A stretch of DNA of 6,102 nt from Alphaproteobacteria bacterium (GCA_028293055.1 JAQGLD010000607.1:1-6102), one strand, 5' to 3'. Positions 1 to 5,731 are shown, counted from the first letter of the stretch. Made by a program: numbers and translations. The notes: generated by a model from the letters alone, not told the origin.

Positions 1-611
1 CCAGCGCCGGCCTCAACCTGCTGCTCGACCGCTATGGCTACAAGCTCGGCGGACTCATGGCCGGCAACCCCGAATCGCCGCTCCAGCTCGTGCCCGAATG
101 GACCGGTCCGCCACCCCCGAAATCCGATCTTCACGTGGCCGCGCGCCGCGGAGTCGATATCGCTCCGCTCGATGTGCGTGCCGACCGGGACCGGCTGCTC
201 GCCTATGTTTGGCCGGACCAGGTCGCGCGGCTGGAGCAGCTGGAGGCCGCGCTCGCCATCGCCGCGGCGGACCCGCCGCCCGTGGAGCAGGGCGATGCCG
301 CCGACTGGCTCGACGACCGGCTGAGCCAGCCTGGAGCCCCCGGCGTGACCCGGGTCGTGCTGCACTCGGTCGCCTTCCATTATTTTCCGGCCGATGCGCA
401 GCGCCGGATCGCCGCGCGAATGGCCGAATGCGGAGCAGGTGCTTCCGAGGATTCCCCGCTTGCCTGGCTGCGCTACGAGCATGAGCCTGGCGACGAGAAC
501 TTCTCCCTGGCCCTGCGGATCTGGCCGGGCGACGAGAAATGGCGCCTGGCGGAATCACGCCCACGGGCGCTGGCTACGCTGGTTGTGACTCCGCAGCTTC
601 GAGCGCGTTGA
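1..611 (+). CDS. DUF2332 family protein, 5'-truncated by the window edge
   Basis: The open frame runs in from the left edge (first whole codon at position 3) to a TGA at 609-611, giving 202 visible residues. It begins SAGLNLLLDRYGYKLGG, continues with SPLQLVPEWTGP, then a RRGVDIAPLDV segment, LLAYVWPDQVARL, a GDAADWL stretch, and VVLHSVAFHYFPADAQRRI. This series of blocks matches what I know of DUF2332 (COG4427), a bacterial family of about 330-360 residues with no established biochemical role. About 60% of the protein should therefore be present, with the N-terminus missing. The in-frame ATG at 57 is not the real start, because conserved family sequence continues upstream of it. No signal peptide or membrane segment is visible in this part, so it is probably cytoplasmic. 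The last 38 bp overlap the 3' end of the convergent plsC gene. The family call is from memory of its motifs; no function is inferred. Confidence 0.85.
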   Translation, partial: SAGLNLLLDRYGYKLGGLMAGNPESPLQLVPEWTGPPPPKSDLHVAARRGVDIAPLDVRADRDRLLAYVWPDQVARLEQLEAALAIAAADPPPVEQGDAADWLDDRLSQPGAPGVTRVVLHSVAFHYFPADAQRRIAARMAECGAGASEDSPLAWLRYEHEPGDENFSLALRIWPGDEKWRLAESRPRALATLVVTPQLRAR

Positions 612-1278
612 TCGCTTGATGGACCCGCGCTTCGATCTCGTCGCGTGGCAGGCCTGGCGGGATGGGATCCCCGAAGCGGAAGGTGATCGTGCCGGGAGCC
701 TTGATCCACGAACGGCGCGGCCACAGCCGACCGCTGTCGAGCGCCAACGGCACCACCGTGAGGTTGAGGGCGCGATACAGTCCGGCAAAGCCGGGCTGGA
801 GCGCCGGCTGCTCGCCAGGGGCAACCCGGGTGCCCTCGGCGAAGATGATGATCGGCCGGCCCTCGCGCTTGGTCTGCGCCGCCGCCTTGAGCAGCAGCCG
901 CAGCGCCGGCGCTCCGGCGGAACGGTCGACCGGAATGATCCCGTACCTCCGGGCGAGCCAGCCCCAGAGCGGAATCCGGGCGAGCTCGCGCTTCATCACG
1001 ATGGCTGGGATGCGGAGCAGCACGCACAGCTCGATCGTCTCGTACATCGACTGATGCTTCGCGGCGATCAGCACAGGACCTTCCGGCACCCGCCCTTCGA
1101 CCCGGCTGCTTATCCCGAGCAGGGTTGCGGCGCACCAGCTGAACAGGGCCGCCCAGCGCATCGAAACATTGCGCACCGCTGCCGCGCCGAACGGAACCGC
1201 TGCGAGCGCGATCAGCACCGCGATCAATGTGGCGGGGTAGAAGACGATCATGAACAGCAAGGACCGGATTGCGCGCAT
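574..1278 (-). CDS. plsC: 1-acyl-sn-glycerol-3-phosphate acyltransferase (PlsC/LPLAT family)
   Basis: This 234-residue protein should transfer an acyl chain to the sn-2 position of lysophosphatidic acid, making phosphatidic acid at the inner face of the cytoplasmic membrane. A hydrophobic N-terminus (about residues 6-34) is the likely membrane anchor. The four LPLAT blocks are in order: H75-QSMY-E80 (the HX4D/E catalytic motif, with Glu instead of Asp), GIIPVDR at 113-119, FAEGTR at 146-151 (acyl-acceptor phosphate binding, FAEGTR for the usual FPEGTR), and VVPLALDSGRLW at 175-186. Length is normal for bacterial PlsC. The ATG at 1278-1276 overlaps the TGA of the upstream YdcF gene by one base (TGATG), so it is the last gene of the ftsE-ftsX-YdcF operon and probably translated by termination-reinitiation. 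Its 3' end overlaps the convergent DUF2332 gene by 38 bp. The exact lysophospholipid substrate is not settled by sequence, and a paralogue elsewhere in the genome is possible. Confidence 0.92.
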   Translation of the reverse strand: MRAIRSLLFMIVFYPATLIAVLIALAAVPFGAAAVRNVSMRWAALFSWCAATLLGISSRVEGRVPEGPVLIAAKHQSMYETIELCVLLRIPAIVMKRELARIPLWGWLARRYGIIPVDRSAGAPALRLLLKAAAQTKREGRPIIIFAEGTRVAPGEQPALQPGFAGLYRALNLTVVPLALDSGRLWPRRSWIKAPGTITFRFGDPIPPGLPRDEIEARVHQAINALEAAESQPA

Positions 1279-1808
1279 CAGATCCCGACCAGCACCGCCG
1301 CCCGCCGCAGCAGATATTTGTTATATTCGGTGAACAATTGGGTGAAGCTGGGATTGCTCTCCACCGCGTCGCCGACAAGCTCGACCTTGTCGCCGAGCTG
1401 ACGGGATATCTCGAAACGCGCGCGCGGCATGTGCCAGTCGGTGGTAACCAGGCGGATAGAGCGGAATTTGCGCTTAGCCACCCAGCGCGCCACCTCTTCG
1501 GCGTTGGACCGCGTGTCGACCGATTCCCGGCCGAGGTCGATGCAGCATTTGAACAAGGGTGCGCGGTCCGGATAGCGCGCCGCGAGATCGATCGTTCGGA
1601 CGGTCCGCGCGACACCCGAAATCAGCATGCGCTGGGCGCGGCCGTGCTGGAGCAGATCGAGGCCACGTTCGAGCCGGTTGGCGCCGCCGGTGAGCACGAC
1701 GATCGCGTCGGTCTGGCGATCGTCGGCGGGGCGCGGGAGCATCACCGCGAAGATCGCGTAGCCGAGCGTGTAGAGCAGGGCCAGGAATGAGAGGCTTCTC
1801 GAGATCAT
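1278..1808 (-). CDS. YdcF/DUF218 family membrane-anchored protein (ElyC/SanA-like)
   Basis: This is a 176-residue protein with an N-terminal hydrophobic segment (about residues 5-24) followed by a soluble domain. That arrangement suggests a signal anchor placing the domain on the periplasmic side. DUF218 hallmarks are visible: AIVVLTGGANRLERG (35-49), LISG (62-65), the DLGRESVDTRSNAEEV block (91-106) and LVTTDWHMPRA (120-130). Relatives include E. coli YdcF, ElyC and SanA, of which ElyC and SanA are linked to envelope integrity; no enzymatic reaction is firmly known. The open frame extends upstream to 2231, but that part is an out-of-frame shadow of ftsX rich in Arg and Gly. The start is therefore placed at the ATG at 1808-1806, which overlaps the ftsX stop as ATGA and begins the expected MISRSLSFLALLYTLGYA anchor. 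Two adjacent cysteines (C88-C89) sit just before the conserved DLGRES block. It lies between ftsX and plsC in one coupled operon, which supports an envelope role. Family call is confident; function is inferred. Confidence 0.9.
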   Translation of the reverse strand: MISRSLSFLALLYTLGYAIFAVMLPRPADDRQTDAIVVLTGGANRLERGLDLLQHGRAQRMLISGVARTVRTIDLAARYPDRAPLFKCCIDLGRESVDTRSNAEEVARWVAKRKFRSIRLVTTDWHMPRARFEISRQLGDKVELVGDAVESNPSFTQLFTEYNKYLLRRAAVLVGI

Positions 1809-2701
1809 AGCATCCTGCCCAACGCGCGGAGAATGGTAAGGCGCGCAACCAGCATTGCCAGCACCACTCCGAACACCGGCAGGGCGACCAGGGCGAGCCA
1901 GCTTCCGAACGGCATTTCGGACGTGCCGAGCAGCTCCGAACCGAGCGCCGCGATCCGGTTGCCGATCAGCAGCAGGACGAAGGCGGCGGCGAGCAAGCCG
2001 ACGCTGCCTCCGAACAAGGCGTCCAGCGCGATCCGCCGCTGGAAGAGCCGCGCGACCTGGATATCGGTCGCGCCCATCAGGTGGAGCACCTCGATCGTGC
2101 TGCGATGCGTGTCGAGCGAAGCTCGGGCGGCGAGCACGACCGTCGCCGCGGTCGCCCCGATCATCAGCAGCACGAGAGCCGCGGCGAGCCATTTCAGCGA
2201 GCCGATCAGCTTGGCCACCGGCGCCAGCCACTGTCCATTATCGTCGACCCGCGCCGACGGGGCGACAGCGACGACCGCGGAACGCACGCCCGCAACACTG
2301 TCCGGGGAAGGGACGTCGAGGGTCACATCGATCATAGCTGGGACCGGGATGTCGGCATCGAGGCCGCCAGCGCCTAGCCAGGGCTCGAGCAGCCGCCGCA
2401 TTTCGGCCGCTTCGAGCCTTCGGACCGATCGGATTCCCGGCTGATGGTCGAGTGCAGCGACGGCAGCGCGCGCCTCGTTCTCGCGAAGGTCGGGATTGGG
2501 CTGGACGATCTGGACGGTCACCCGGCTGCCGATGTCGGCGCCGAGGCTCGACGCAGCGCTTCCGAGGCGCAGCCCGGCGGCGGCTGCGAGCACGGTCAGG
2601 AACATCATGATCGCGATCACCCAGGGCATCGGTCCCGCGAACCGCCCCTCGGGCAGCAGGCGGCGGTCCGCCGCGCCGAACTTGCGCACCCCGCCCTTCA
2701 C
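1805..2701 (-). CDS. ftsX: Cell division protein FtsX (membrane subunit of FtsEX)
   Basis: FtsX is the membrane subunit of the FtsEX ABC-type complex at the division septum. In other bacteria it passes the FtsE ATPase cycle to periplasmic activators of peptidoglycan hydrolases. This 298-residue protein has the four-TM FtsX layout. TM1 is about 26-47, followed by a large periplasmic loop (about 48-169) containing GSRVTVQIVQPNP. TM2 is about 170-193, TM3 about 228-252 and TM4 about 268-290. The family segment EVLHLMGATDIQVARLF (204-220) lies between TM2 and TM3. The open frame extends upstream to 3028, but that part is a shadow of ftsE. I chose the GTG at 2701-2699, which overlaps the ftsE stop as GTGA and leaves a normal cytoplasmic N-terminus with RRLLPEGRFAGPMPW before TM1. 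An alternative start at Met25 (MPWVIAIMM) would remove that conserved segment. The stop overlaps the next gene as ATGA. Which periplasmic partner it binds cannot be told from this window. Confidence 0.92.
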   Translation of the reverse strand: MKGGVRKFGAADRRLLPEGRFAGPMPWVIAIMMFLTVLAAAAGLRLGSAASSLGADIGSRVTVQIVQPNPDLRENEARAAVAALDHQPGIRSVRRLEAAEMRRLLEPWLGAGGLDADIPVPAMIDVTLDVPSPDSVAGVRSAVVAVAPSARVDDNGQWLAPVAKLIGSLKWLAAALVLLMIGATAATVVLAARASLDTHRSTIEVLHLMGATDIQVARLFQRRIALDALFGGSVGLLAAAFVLLLIGNRIAALGSELLGTSEMPFGSWLALVALPVFGVVLAMLVARLTILRALGRML

Positions 2702-3420
2702 GCTTCGGGCCGCCGCGGCGGGTGGCGAAGCGCGCCGGTCGGATCGATCAGCTGGCCACGGTCGAGGCGGAGCATCTCGGATCGCGCGATGCTCGAGATC
2801 AGATGGAGGTCGTGGGTGGCGACGACGATCGTGGTGCCGAGCTTGTTGAGCGAATCGAACAGATGGAGCAGCCTTTTCGCCATTTCGGGGTCGACATTGC
2901 CGGTCGGTTCGTCCGCGACGAGCAATTCCGGCCGCGCGATGACCGCCCGGGCGATCGCGACCCGCTGCTGCTCGCCGCCCGACAGCGTGGCCGGTCGCGC
3001 CGTGGCGCGATGACCGAGCCCGACCCACGACAGCATCTCGTTGACCGGACCGGTGAGATCCTTCTCCTCGACCCCTGCGACGCGAAGCGGCAGCGCGACG
3101 TTGTCATAGGCCGAGAGATGCGGGACGAGCCGGAAGTCCTGGAAGACGACCCCGATCCGCCGGCGAAAGCCGGGCAGGCGCTTGCGCGCCATGGTGACGA
3201 TATCTTCCTCGAACAGCCGGATCAGCCCCCGGCTCGGGCGCTGGGCGAGATAGAGCAATTTGAGCAGGCTGGTCTTGCCGGCGCCCGACGGCCCGGTGAG
3301 GAAATAGAAGCCGCCTTCGCGCAGCGAGAAGCTGAGGTCCGACAGAGTCTCGGCGCCGGTGCCATATCTCAGGCCGACATTGTCGAACTGCACGATCGTC
3401 CCGGCGACGCTCAGACCCAC
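2698..3420 (-). CDS. ftsE: Cell division ATP-binding protein FtsE
   Basis: This is the 240-residue cytoplasmic ATPase partner of FtsX, an ABC protein that powers FtsEX at the divisome. All nucleotide-binding elements are intact: Walker A GPSGAGKT (43-50), Q-loop Gln94 in VVFQDFRLVPHLSAYDNVALPL, signature LSGGEQQ (146-152), Walker B LLVADEP (166-172) with catalytic Glu171, D-loop NVD (175-177) and switch His203 in VVATHD. The residues IVQFDNVGLRYG near the start, VVFQDFRLVPHLSAYDNVALPL and EPTGNVDPEMAKRLL are typical of FtsE rather than of the LolD or MacB groups, and the adjacent ftsX confirms it. It is the first gene of the minus-strand operon and is joined to ftsX by a GTGA overlap. The start is uncertain: the frame can begin at the GTG at 3420-3418, but a strong Shine-Dalgarno core runs directly into that codon. 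A CTG two codons downstream, or the GTG at codon 10, are alternatives. Confidence 0.94.
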   Translation of the reverse strand: MGLSVAGTIVQFDNVGLRYGTGAETLSDLSFSLREGGFYFLTGPSGAGKTSLLKLLYLAQRPSRGLIRLFEEDIVTMARKRLPGFRRRIGVVFQDFRLVPHLSAYDNVALPLRVAGVEEKDLTGPVNEMLSWVGLGHRATARPATLSGGEQQRVAIARAVIARPELLVADEPTGNVDPEMAKRLLHLFDSLNKLGTTIVVATHDLHLISSIARSEMLRLDRGQLIDPTGALRHPPRRPEA

Positions 3421-3424
3421 CTCC
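3416..3424 (-). promoter_or_regulatory. Shine-Dalgarno sequence overlapping the ftsE start region
   Basis: Read on the minus strand, this is GGAGGTGGG, an excellent match to the 16S anti-Shine-Dalgarno complement (GGAGGTG). The GG ends inside the GTG at 3420-3418, so that GTG has no spacer. The CTG at 3414-3412 is in frame and lies 5 nt after GGAGG, which is a normal spacing. The site therefore either serves the GTG with unusual geometry or marks a start slightly downstream. Confidence 0.55.
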
Positions 3425-3445
3425 CCGCGCTCGATTGCGCCCCCG

Positions 3446-3489
3446 CCTTGATCGCTTGAGGCTGACCCAGCCTCAAAGGTTAATCAAGG
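3446..3489. repeat. Interrupted inverted repeat upstream of ftsE
   Basis: The inner arms TTGAGGCTG (3456-3464) and CAGCCTCAA (3468-3476) are perfectly complementary around the 3-nt loop ACC. The outer arms CCTTGAT (3446-3452) and ATCAAGG (3483-3489) are also perfectly complementary, separated from the inner stem by 3 nt on one side and 6 nt on the other. It lies 26-69 bp upstream of the ftsE GTG. It could be a hairpin in the ftsE leader RNA or a protein-binding site. There is no T-tract, so an intrinsic terminator is unlikely. Confidence 0.65.
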
Positions 3490-3610
3490 TCGCAGGCCAT
3501 GAAAGTCCCTGATGGACGCTTTTCGGCGGGAGCGCACTGCGCTTCCTCCTCGAACGATCAGGGCATTGCCTCAATGGCATGGCGGAAGGCGCCGCGTAAA
3601 CCACCCAAAA

Positions 3611-3639
3611 GCCGCCATTTGCTTGCATGACGCCGCCAT
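3611..3639. repeat. Two 8-bp direct repeats spaced 21 bp, upstream of the zinc-ribbon gene
   Basis: GCCGCCAT occurs at 3611-3618 and again at 3632-3639. The repeat-to-repeat distance of 21 bp is close to two helical turns, so both copies would face the same side of the DNA. They lie 44-72 bp upstream of the zinc-ribbon ATG, where an operator would be plausible. Eight-base repeats of this composition can arise by chance in high-GC DNA, so confidence in any function is low. Confidence 0.3.
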
Positions 3640-3682
3640 ATCGTGCTTGGATTCGGTCGGAATATACGGGGGTTTTGCGTCG

Positions 3683-4432
3683 ATGATCCTGAGCTGTCCT
3701 GCGTGCAAGACGCGCTATGTCGTGCCCGACAGCGCGATCGGGTCTACGGGCAGACAGGTTCGCTGCGCCGCCTGCCGCCACAGCTGGATGCAGGGTCCGC
3801 CGCCGGTCGATGCTCGTTTCGCGCAGTCCGGGGTCGCCGCCGACTCCCCGCCTGCCTTCGCCGCCCCCCGCATGGCGCAGGTGTCGCCGCGAGCGGAAGA
3901 GGCGCGGGAGATACCGCCTTCGCCCCCGCGCCCGCCCTCGTCGCTGATCGGACCGGCGCCGGAGGTCGAGGAGAATTTCGACGCCTTCGCCCACGAGCCG
4001 CCGTTCCGACCGCGCCGCAATCCGGCCAAAATGTGGAACCTCATCGCGATCGGCGCGGCAGCCTTGATGCTGATCGCCACCGCGGCGATCAGCCTGTTCG
4101 GCGTGCCGCACTTCGGCAAGGATCTGGGCCTGCAGCAAGCCGCCTCCCCGCTGACCATCGAGAGCGGCCTGCCGGAGCGCAACAAGCTGGCCAGCGGCAA
4201 CGAGCTGCTTACCCTTAGCGGACGTATCACCAATCCGACCGACCAGGTCCAGCGGGTCCCGCAGATCAAGGCCGAGCTTCGCGACGCGAACAAGCGGAGC
4301 ATCTATTCCTGGGCGATTTCGCCGCCGGTGTCCGAACTGCAGCCGCACCAGAGCGCCACGTTCAACAGCGCCGAGGTCGATGTCCCGCTCGGTGCGCGCG
4401 ACGTGCATCTCAGCTTCGGGCCGACCCTCTAG
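3683..4432 (+). CDS. MJ0042-family zinc-ribbon protein with one membrane segment
   Basis: This 249-residue protein starts with an MJ0042-type zinc ribbon: [20 protein letters not shown], then [10 protein letters not shown], giving the four zinc ligands C5, C8, C28 and C31. A proline- and alanine-rich, low-complexity linker follows (about 39-115, with PPSPPRPP). A single hydrophobic helix spans about 118-140 ([23 protein letters not shown]). A C-terminal domain of about 105 residues contains [26 protein letters not shown] (DUF3426-like in style). The zinc ribbon should be cytoplasmic and the C-terminal domain periplasmic. The start is the ATG at 3683, because the ribbon begins there and GGGGG at 3668-3672 can serve as ribosome binding site; the frame is open back to 3512 without recognisable sequence. 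It lies divergent to ftsEX, an arrangement I recall from other alphaproteobacteria, and 12 bp before the phosphofructokinase gene. Its function is unknown; regulatory or envelope roles are inference only. Confidence 0.85.
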   Translation: MILSCPACKTRYVVPDSAIGSTGRQVRCAACRHSWMQGPPPVDARFAQSGVAADSPPAFAAPRMAQVSPRAEEAREIPPSPPRPPSSLIGPAPEVEENFDAFAHEPPFRPRRNPAKMWNLIAIGAAALMLIATAAISLFGVPHFGKDLGLQQAASPLTIESGLPERNKLASGNELLTLSGRITNPTDQVQRVPQIKAELRDANKRSIYSWAISPPVSELQPHQSATFNSAEVDVPLGARDVHLSFGPTL

Positions 4433-4444
4433 GCGTTTCGACCC

Positions 4445-5545
4445 ATGCGGATCGGAATCCTCACCGGCGGGGGCGATGTCCCGGGCCTCAACCCCTGCAT
4501 AAGGTCGCTCACGCTTTCGGCCGACGCGCTGGGCTGGGAAGTGGTCGGATTCCGCCGCGGCTGGCAGGGGGTGCTCGAGATCGACCCGTCCGATCCGGCC
4601 AGCGTGGCGGCGAGCAGCGTCGTCCTGACCAAGGAAGGCGTTCGCGGCATCGACCGGATGGGCGGCACCATCCTCCACACCTCGCGGGTCGATCCGCGCA
4701 CGGTGAAGGCGGGCGATCGCACCGCTCACGTGCTCGATGTGCTGGAGCGATGCGGGGTGGACGCGATGGTGACGCTCGGCGGCGACGGCACGCTGCGCTT
4801 TTCGGCCCATCTCGCGGCCCAGGGCGTGCCGGTGATCTCGGTCCCCAAGACGATGGACAACGATGTCTACGGCACCGATTATTGCATCGGCTTCTCGACC
4901 GCGGTCAGCCGCTCGGTCGAGGCGATCAACGCGCTGCGCACCACCGTCGAGAGCCATGAAAGGATCGGGATCGTCGAGCTTTTCGGCCGGCGCAGCGGCG
5001 AGACCGCCTTGCTCGCCGGGTTCCTCGCTCAGGTCGACCGAACCGTGATCTCGGAAGCGCCTGCCGATCTCGATGTGCTGCTGCCGTTGCTCGCCGAGGA
5101 CAAGGCGACCAACCCTGCCCATTATGCGATGTGCGTCATCTCGGAAGGGGCGACGATCAAGGGCGAGAGCGACGACGACAGCGAGCTCTCCAAGCCAGCC
5201 AGCCAGCGCGAAGATGTCGGGGTCGGCCACCGCCTCGGCCGGGCGGTGACCGCGCGGATCGGCTCCGGCGTCGTCCTCCAGGAACTGGCCTATCTGATGC
5301 GCGCCGGAGAGCCCGACGCGGTCGACCGGATGGTCGGCCTCGCCTTCGGGGCGCTGGCCGTCCAGCTGCTTCAGCGCGGCGAGACTGCGCGCATGCTGAC
5401 CCTGACCGACGGCAATTACAGCCATGTCCCGGTCGACACCCTGCTCAAGGGCACCAAGCGGGTCGATGTCGGCGGGCTCTACGATCCGACCGCCTATCGC
5501 GCCAAACTGATGCGGATCGAGGGCATGCCGATGTTCCTCTATTGA
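4445..5545 (+). CDS. 6-phosphofructokinase, group III/mixed type (ATP or PPi donor unresolved)
   Basis: This 366-residue enzyme of the PfkA superfamily should phosphorylate fructose 6-phosphate to fructose 1,6-bisphosphate in the cytoplasm, either with ATP (irreversible) or with pyrophosphate (reversible). Visible motifs are TGGGDVPGLN (7-16, donor-binding glycine loop), LGGDGT (111-116), PKTMDND (134-140) with the probable catalytic base Asp138, ELFGRRSGETALLAG (178-192), ISEG (232-235), and the C-terminal LMRAGEPDAVDR block (284-295). At the two donor-specificity positions it has Gly115 (E. coli 104; Gly is typical of ATP enzymes, Asp of PPi enzymes) and Lys135 (E. coli 124; Gly is typical of ATP enzymes, Lys of PPi enzymes). 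The donor is therefore ambiguous; pfkA or pfp would both be defensible names. The ATG at 4445 directly begins the conserved MRIGILTGGGD start. Only 12 bp separate it from the zinc-ribbon gene, and the Shine-Dalgarno match is weak, suggesting a shared transcript. Sphingomonads mainly use the Entner-Doudoroff route, so a PFK here may be gluconeogenic or PPi-linked, which is inference. Confidence 0.93.
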   Translation: MRIGILTGGGDVPGLNPCIRSLTLSADALGWEVVGFRRGWQGVLEIDPSDPASVAASSVVLTKEGVRGIDRMGGTILHTSRVDPRTVKAGDRTAHVLDVLERCGVDAMVTLGGDGTLRFSAHLAAQGVPVISVPKTMDNDVYGTDYCIGFSTAVSRSVEAINALRTTVESHERIGIVELFGRRSGETALLAGFLAQVDRTVISEAPADLDVLLPLLAEDKATNPAHYAMCVISEGATIKGESDDDSELSKPASQREDVGVGHRLGRAVTARIGSGVVLQELAYLMRAGEPDAVDRMVGLAFGALAVQLLQRGETARMLTLTDGNYSHVPVDTLLKGTKRVDVGGLYDPTAYRAKLMRIEGMPMFLY

Positions 5546-5615
5546 GGGCCGATGCCGGTCGGAAATCGCGCATTGCGCCGCTCGGAGGGCTTTGCTAGAG
5601 GCCCGCTCCTGCCAG

Positions 5616-5634
5616 CGCCGGATCCGATCCGGCG
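5616..5634. repeat. Short perfect palindrome between the PFK gene and tRNA-Leu
   Basis: The arms CGCCGGATC (5616-5624) and GATCCGGCG (5626-5634) are perfectly complementary about C5625, so as RNA it would fold as CGCCGG/CCGGCG around a 7-nt loop. No T-tract follows (TCAATC), so it is a weak candidate for a terminator of the PFK transcript. It ends 10 bp before the tRNA, so a role in tRNA transcription or 5' processing is possible. The surrounding 99-bp gap (5546-5644) holds no other feature I can support; no clear promoter pair was found. Confidence 0.45.
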
Positions 5635-5644
5635 TCAATCACGT

Positions 5645-5731
5645 GCGGTCGTGGCGGAATTGGTAGACGCGCAGCGTTGAGGTCGCTGTGGCCGAAAGGC
5701 TGTGGAAGTTCGAGTCTTCTCGACCGCACCA
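5645..5731 (+). tRNA. tRNA-Leu (anticodon GAG), CCA encoded
   Basis: A complete class II tRNA fold can be drawn. The acceptor stem is GCGGTCG (5645-5651) with CGACCGC (5721-5727), followed by discriminator A5728 and an encoded CCA (5729-5731). The D arm is GCG/CGC (5654-5656 and 5668-5670) with AATTGGTAGA in the loop. The anticodon stem is CAGCG/CGCTG (5672-5676 and 5684-5688), with loop TTGAGGT and anticodon GAG at 5679-5681. The long variable arm has GGCC pairing with GGCT around GAAA (5690-5701). The T arm is GGAAG/CTTCT (5704-5708 and 5716-5720, one G-U pair) with loop TTCGAGT. The long variable arm and A73 fit leucine identity. It should read CUC and CUU codons. A strong terminator directly follows, so it looks like a single-tRNA unit. 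Confidence 0.97.

Larger units (their letters stand above)
3421..3682. other. Divergent intergenic region between ftsE and the zinc-ribbon gene
   Basis: These 262 bp separate the two divergent 5' ends, so both promoters should lie here. I could not place a convincing -35/-10 pair on either strand. The region holds an interrupted inverted repeat near ftsE (3446-3489) and a pair of direct repeats GCCGCCAT 21 bp apart (3611-3618 and 3632-3639). A plus-strand open frame from 3512 reads through into the zinc-ribbon gene, but its first 57 codons show no conserved features and are treated as non-coding. Confidence 0.6.

Noticed and set aside
616..1401. 261-codon plus-strand frame antisense to plsC
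   Set aside because: Glu/Arg/Gln-rich antisense translation with no motifs, opposite a clear PlsC gene.
473..1615. 380-codon minus-strand frame across plsC and the YdcF gene
   Set aside because: It lies in another frame of the same strand as two recognisable genes and its translation shows no family motif; it is a high-GC shadow.
1809..2231. 141-codon upstream extension of the YdcF reading frame
   Set aside because: It overlaps ftsX out of frame, is Arg/Gly-rich and lacks conserved sequence, whereas the ATGA junction at 1805-1808 gives a normal start with a proper N-terminal anchor.
2702..3028. 109-codon upstream extension of the ftsX reading frame
   Set aside because: It lies out of frame within ftsE and has no FtsX-like sequence; the GTG overlapping the ftsE stop is better supported.
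3650..3654. GANTC (CcrM/GcrA) site in front of the zinc-ribbon gene
   Set aside because: GANTC motifs occur many times across the window, including inside coding regions, so one copy carries no evidence of cell-cycle regulation. No full TTAA-N7-TTAA CtrA site was found by ftsE.
3512..3682. 57-codon N-terminal extension of the zinc-ribbon protein
   Set aside because: The zinc ribbon begins exactly at the ATG at 3683, which has a G-rich ribosome binding site; the upstream translation shows no conserved features.
3473..5638. 721-codon open frame on the minus strand opposite the zinc-ribbon and PFK genes
   Set aside because: Its translation is rich in Arg, Asp, His, Gly and Ala with no domain or membrane pattern. 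It runs antisense to two well-supported genes; long antisense frames are common in high-GC DNA because stop codons are rare.
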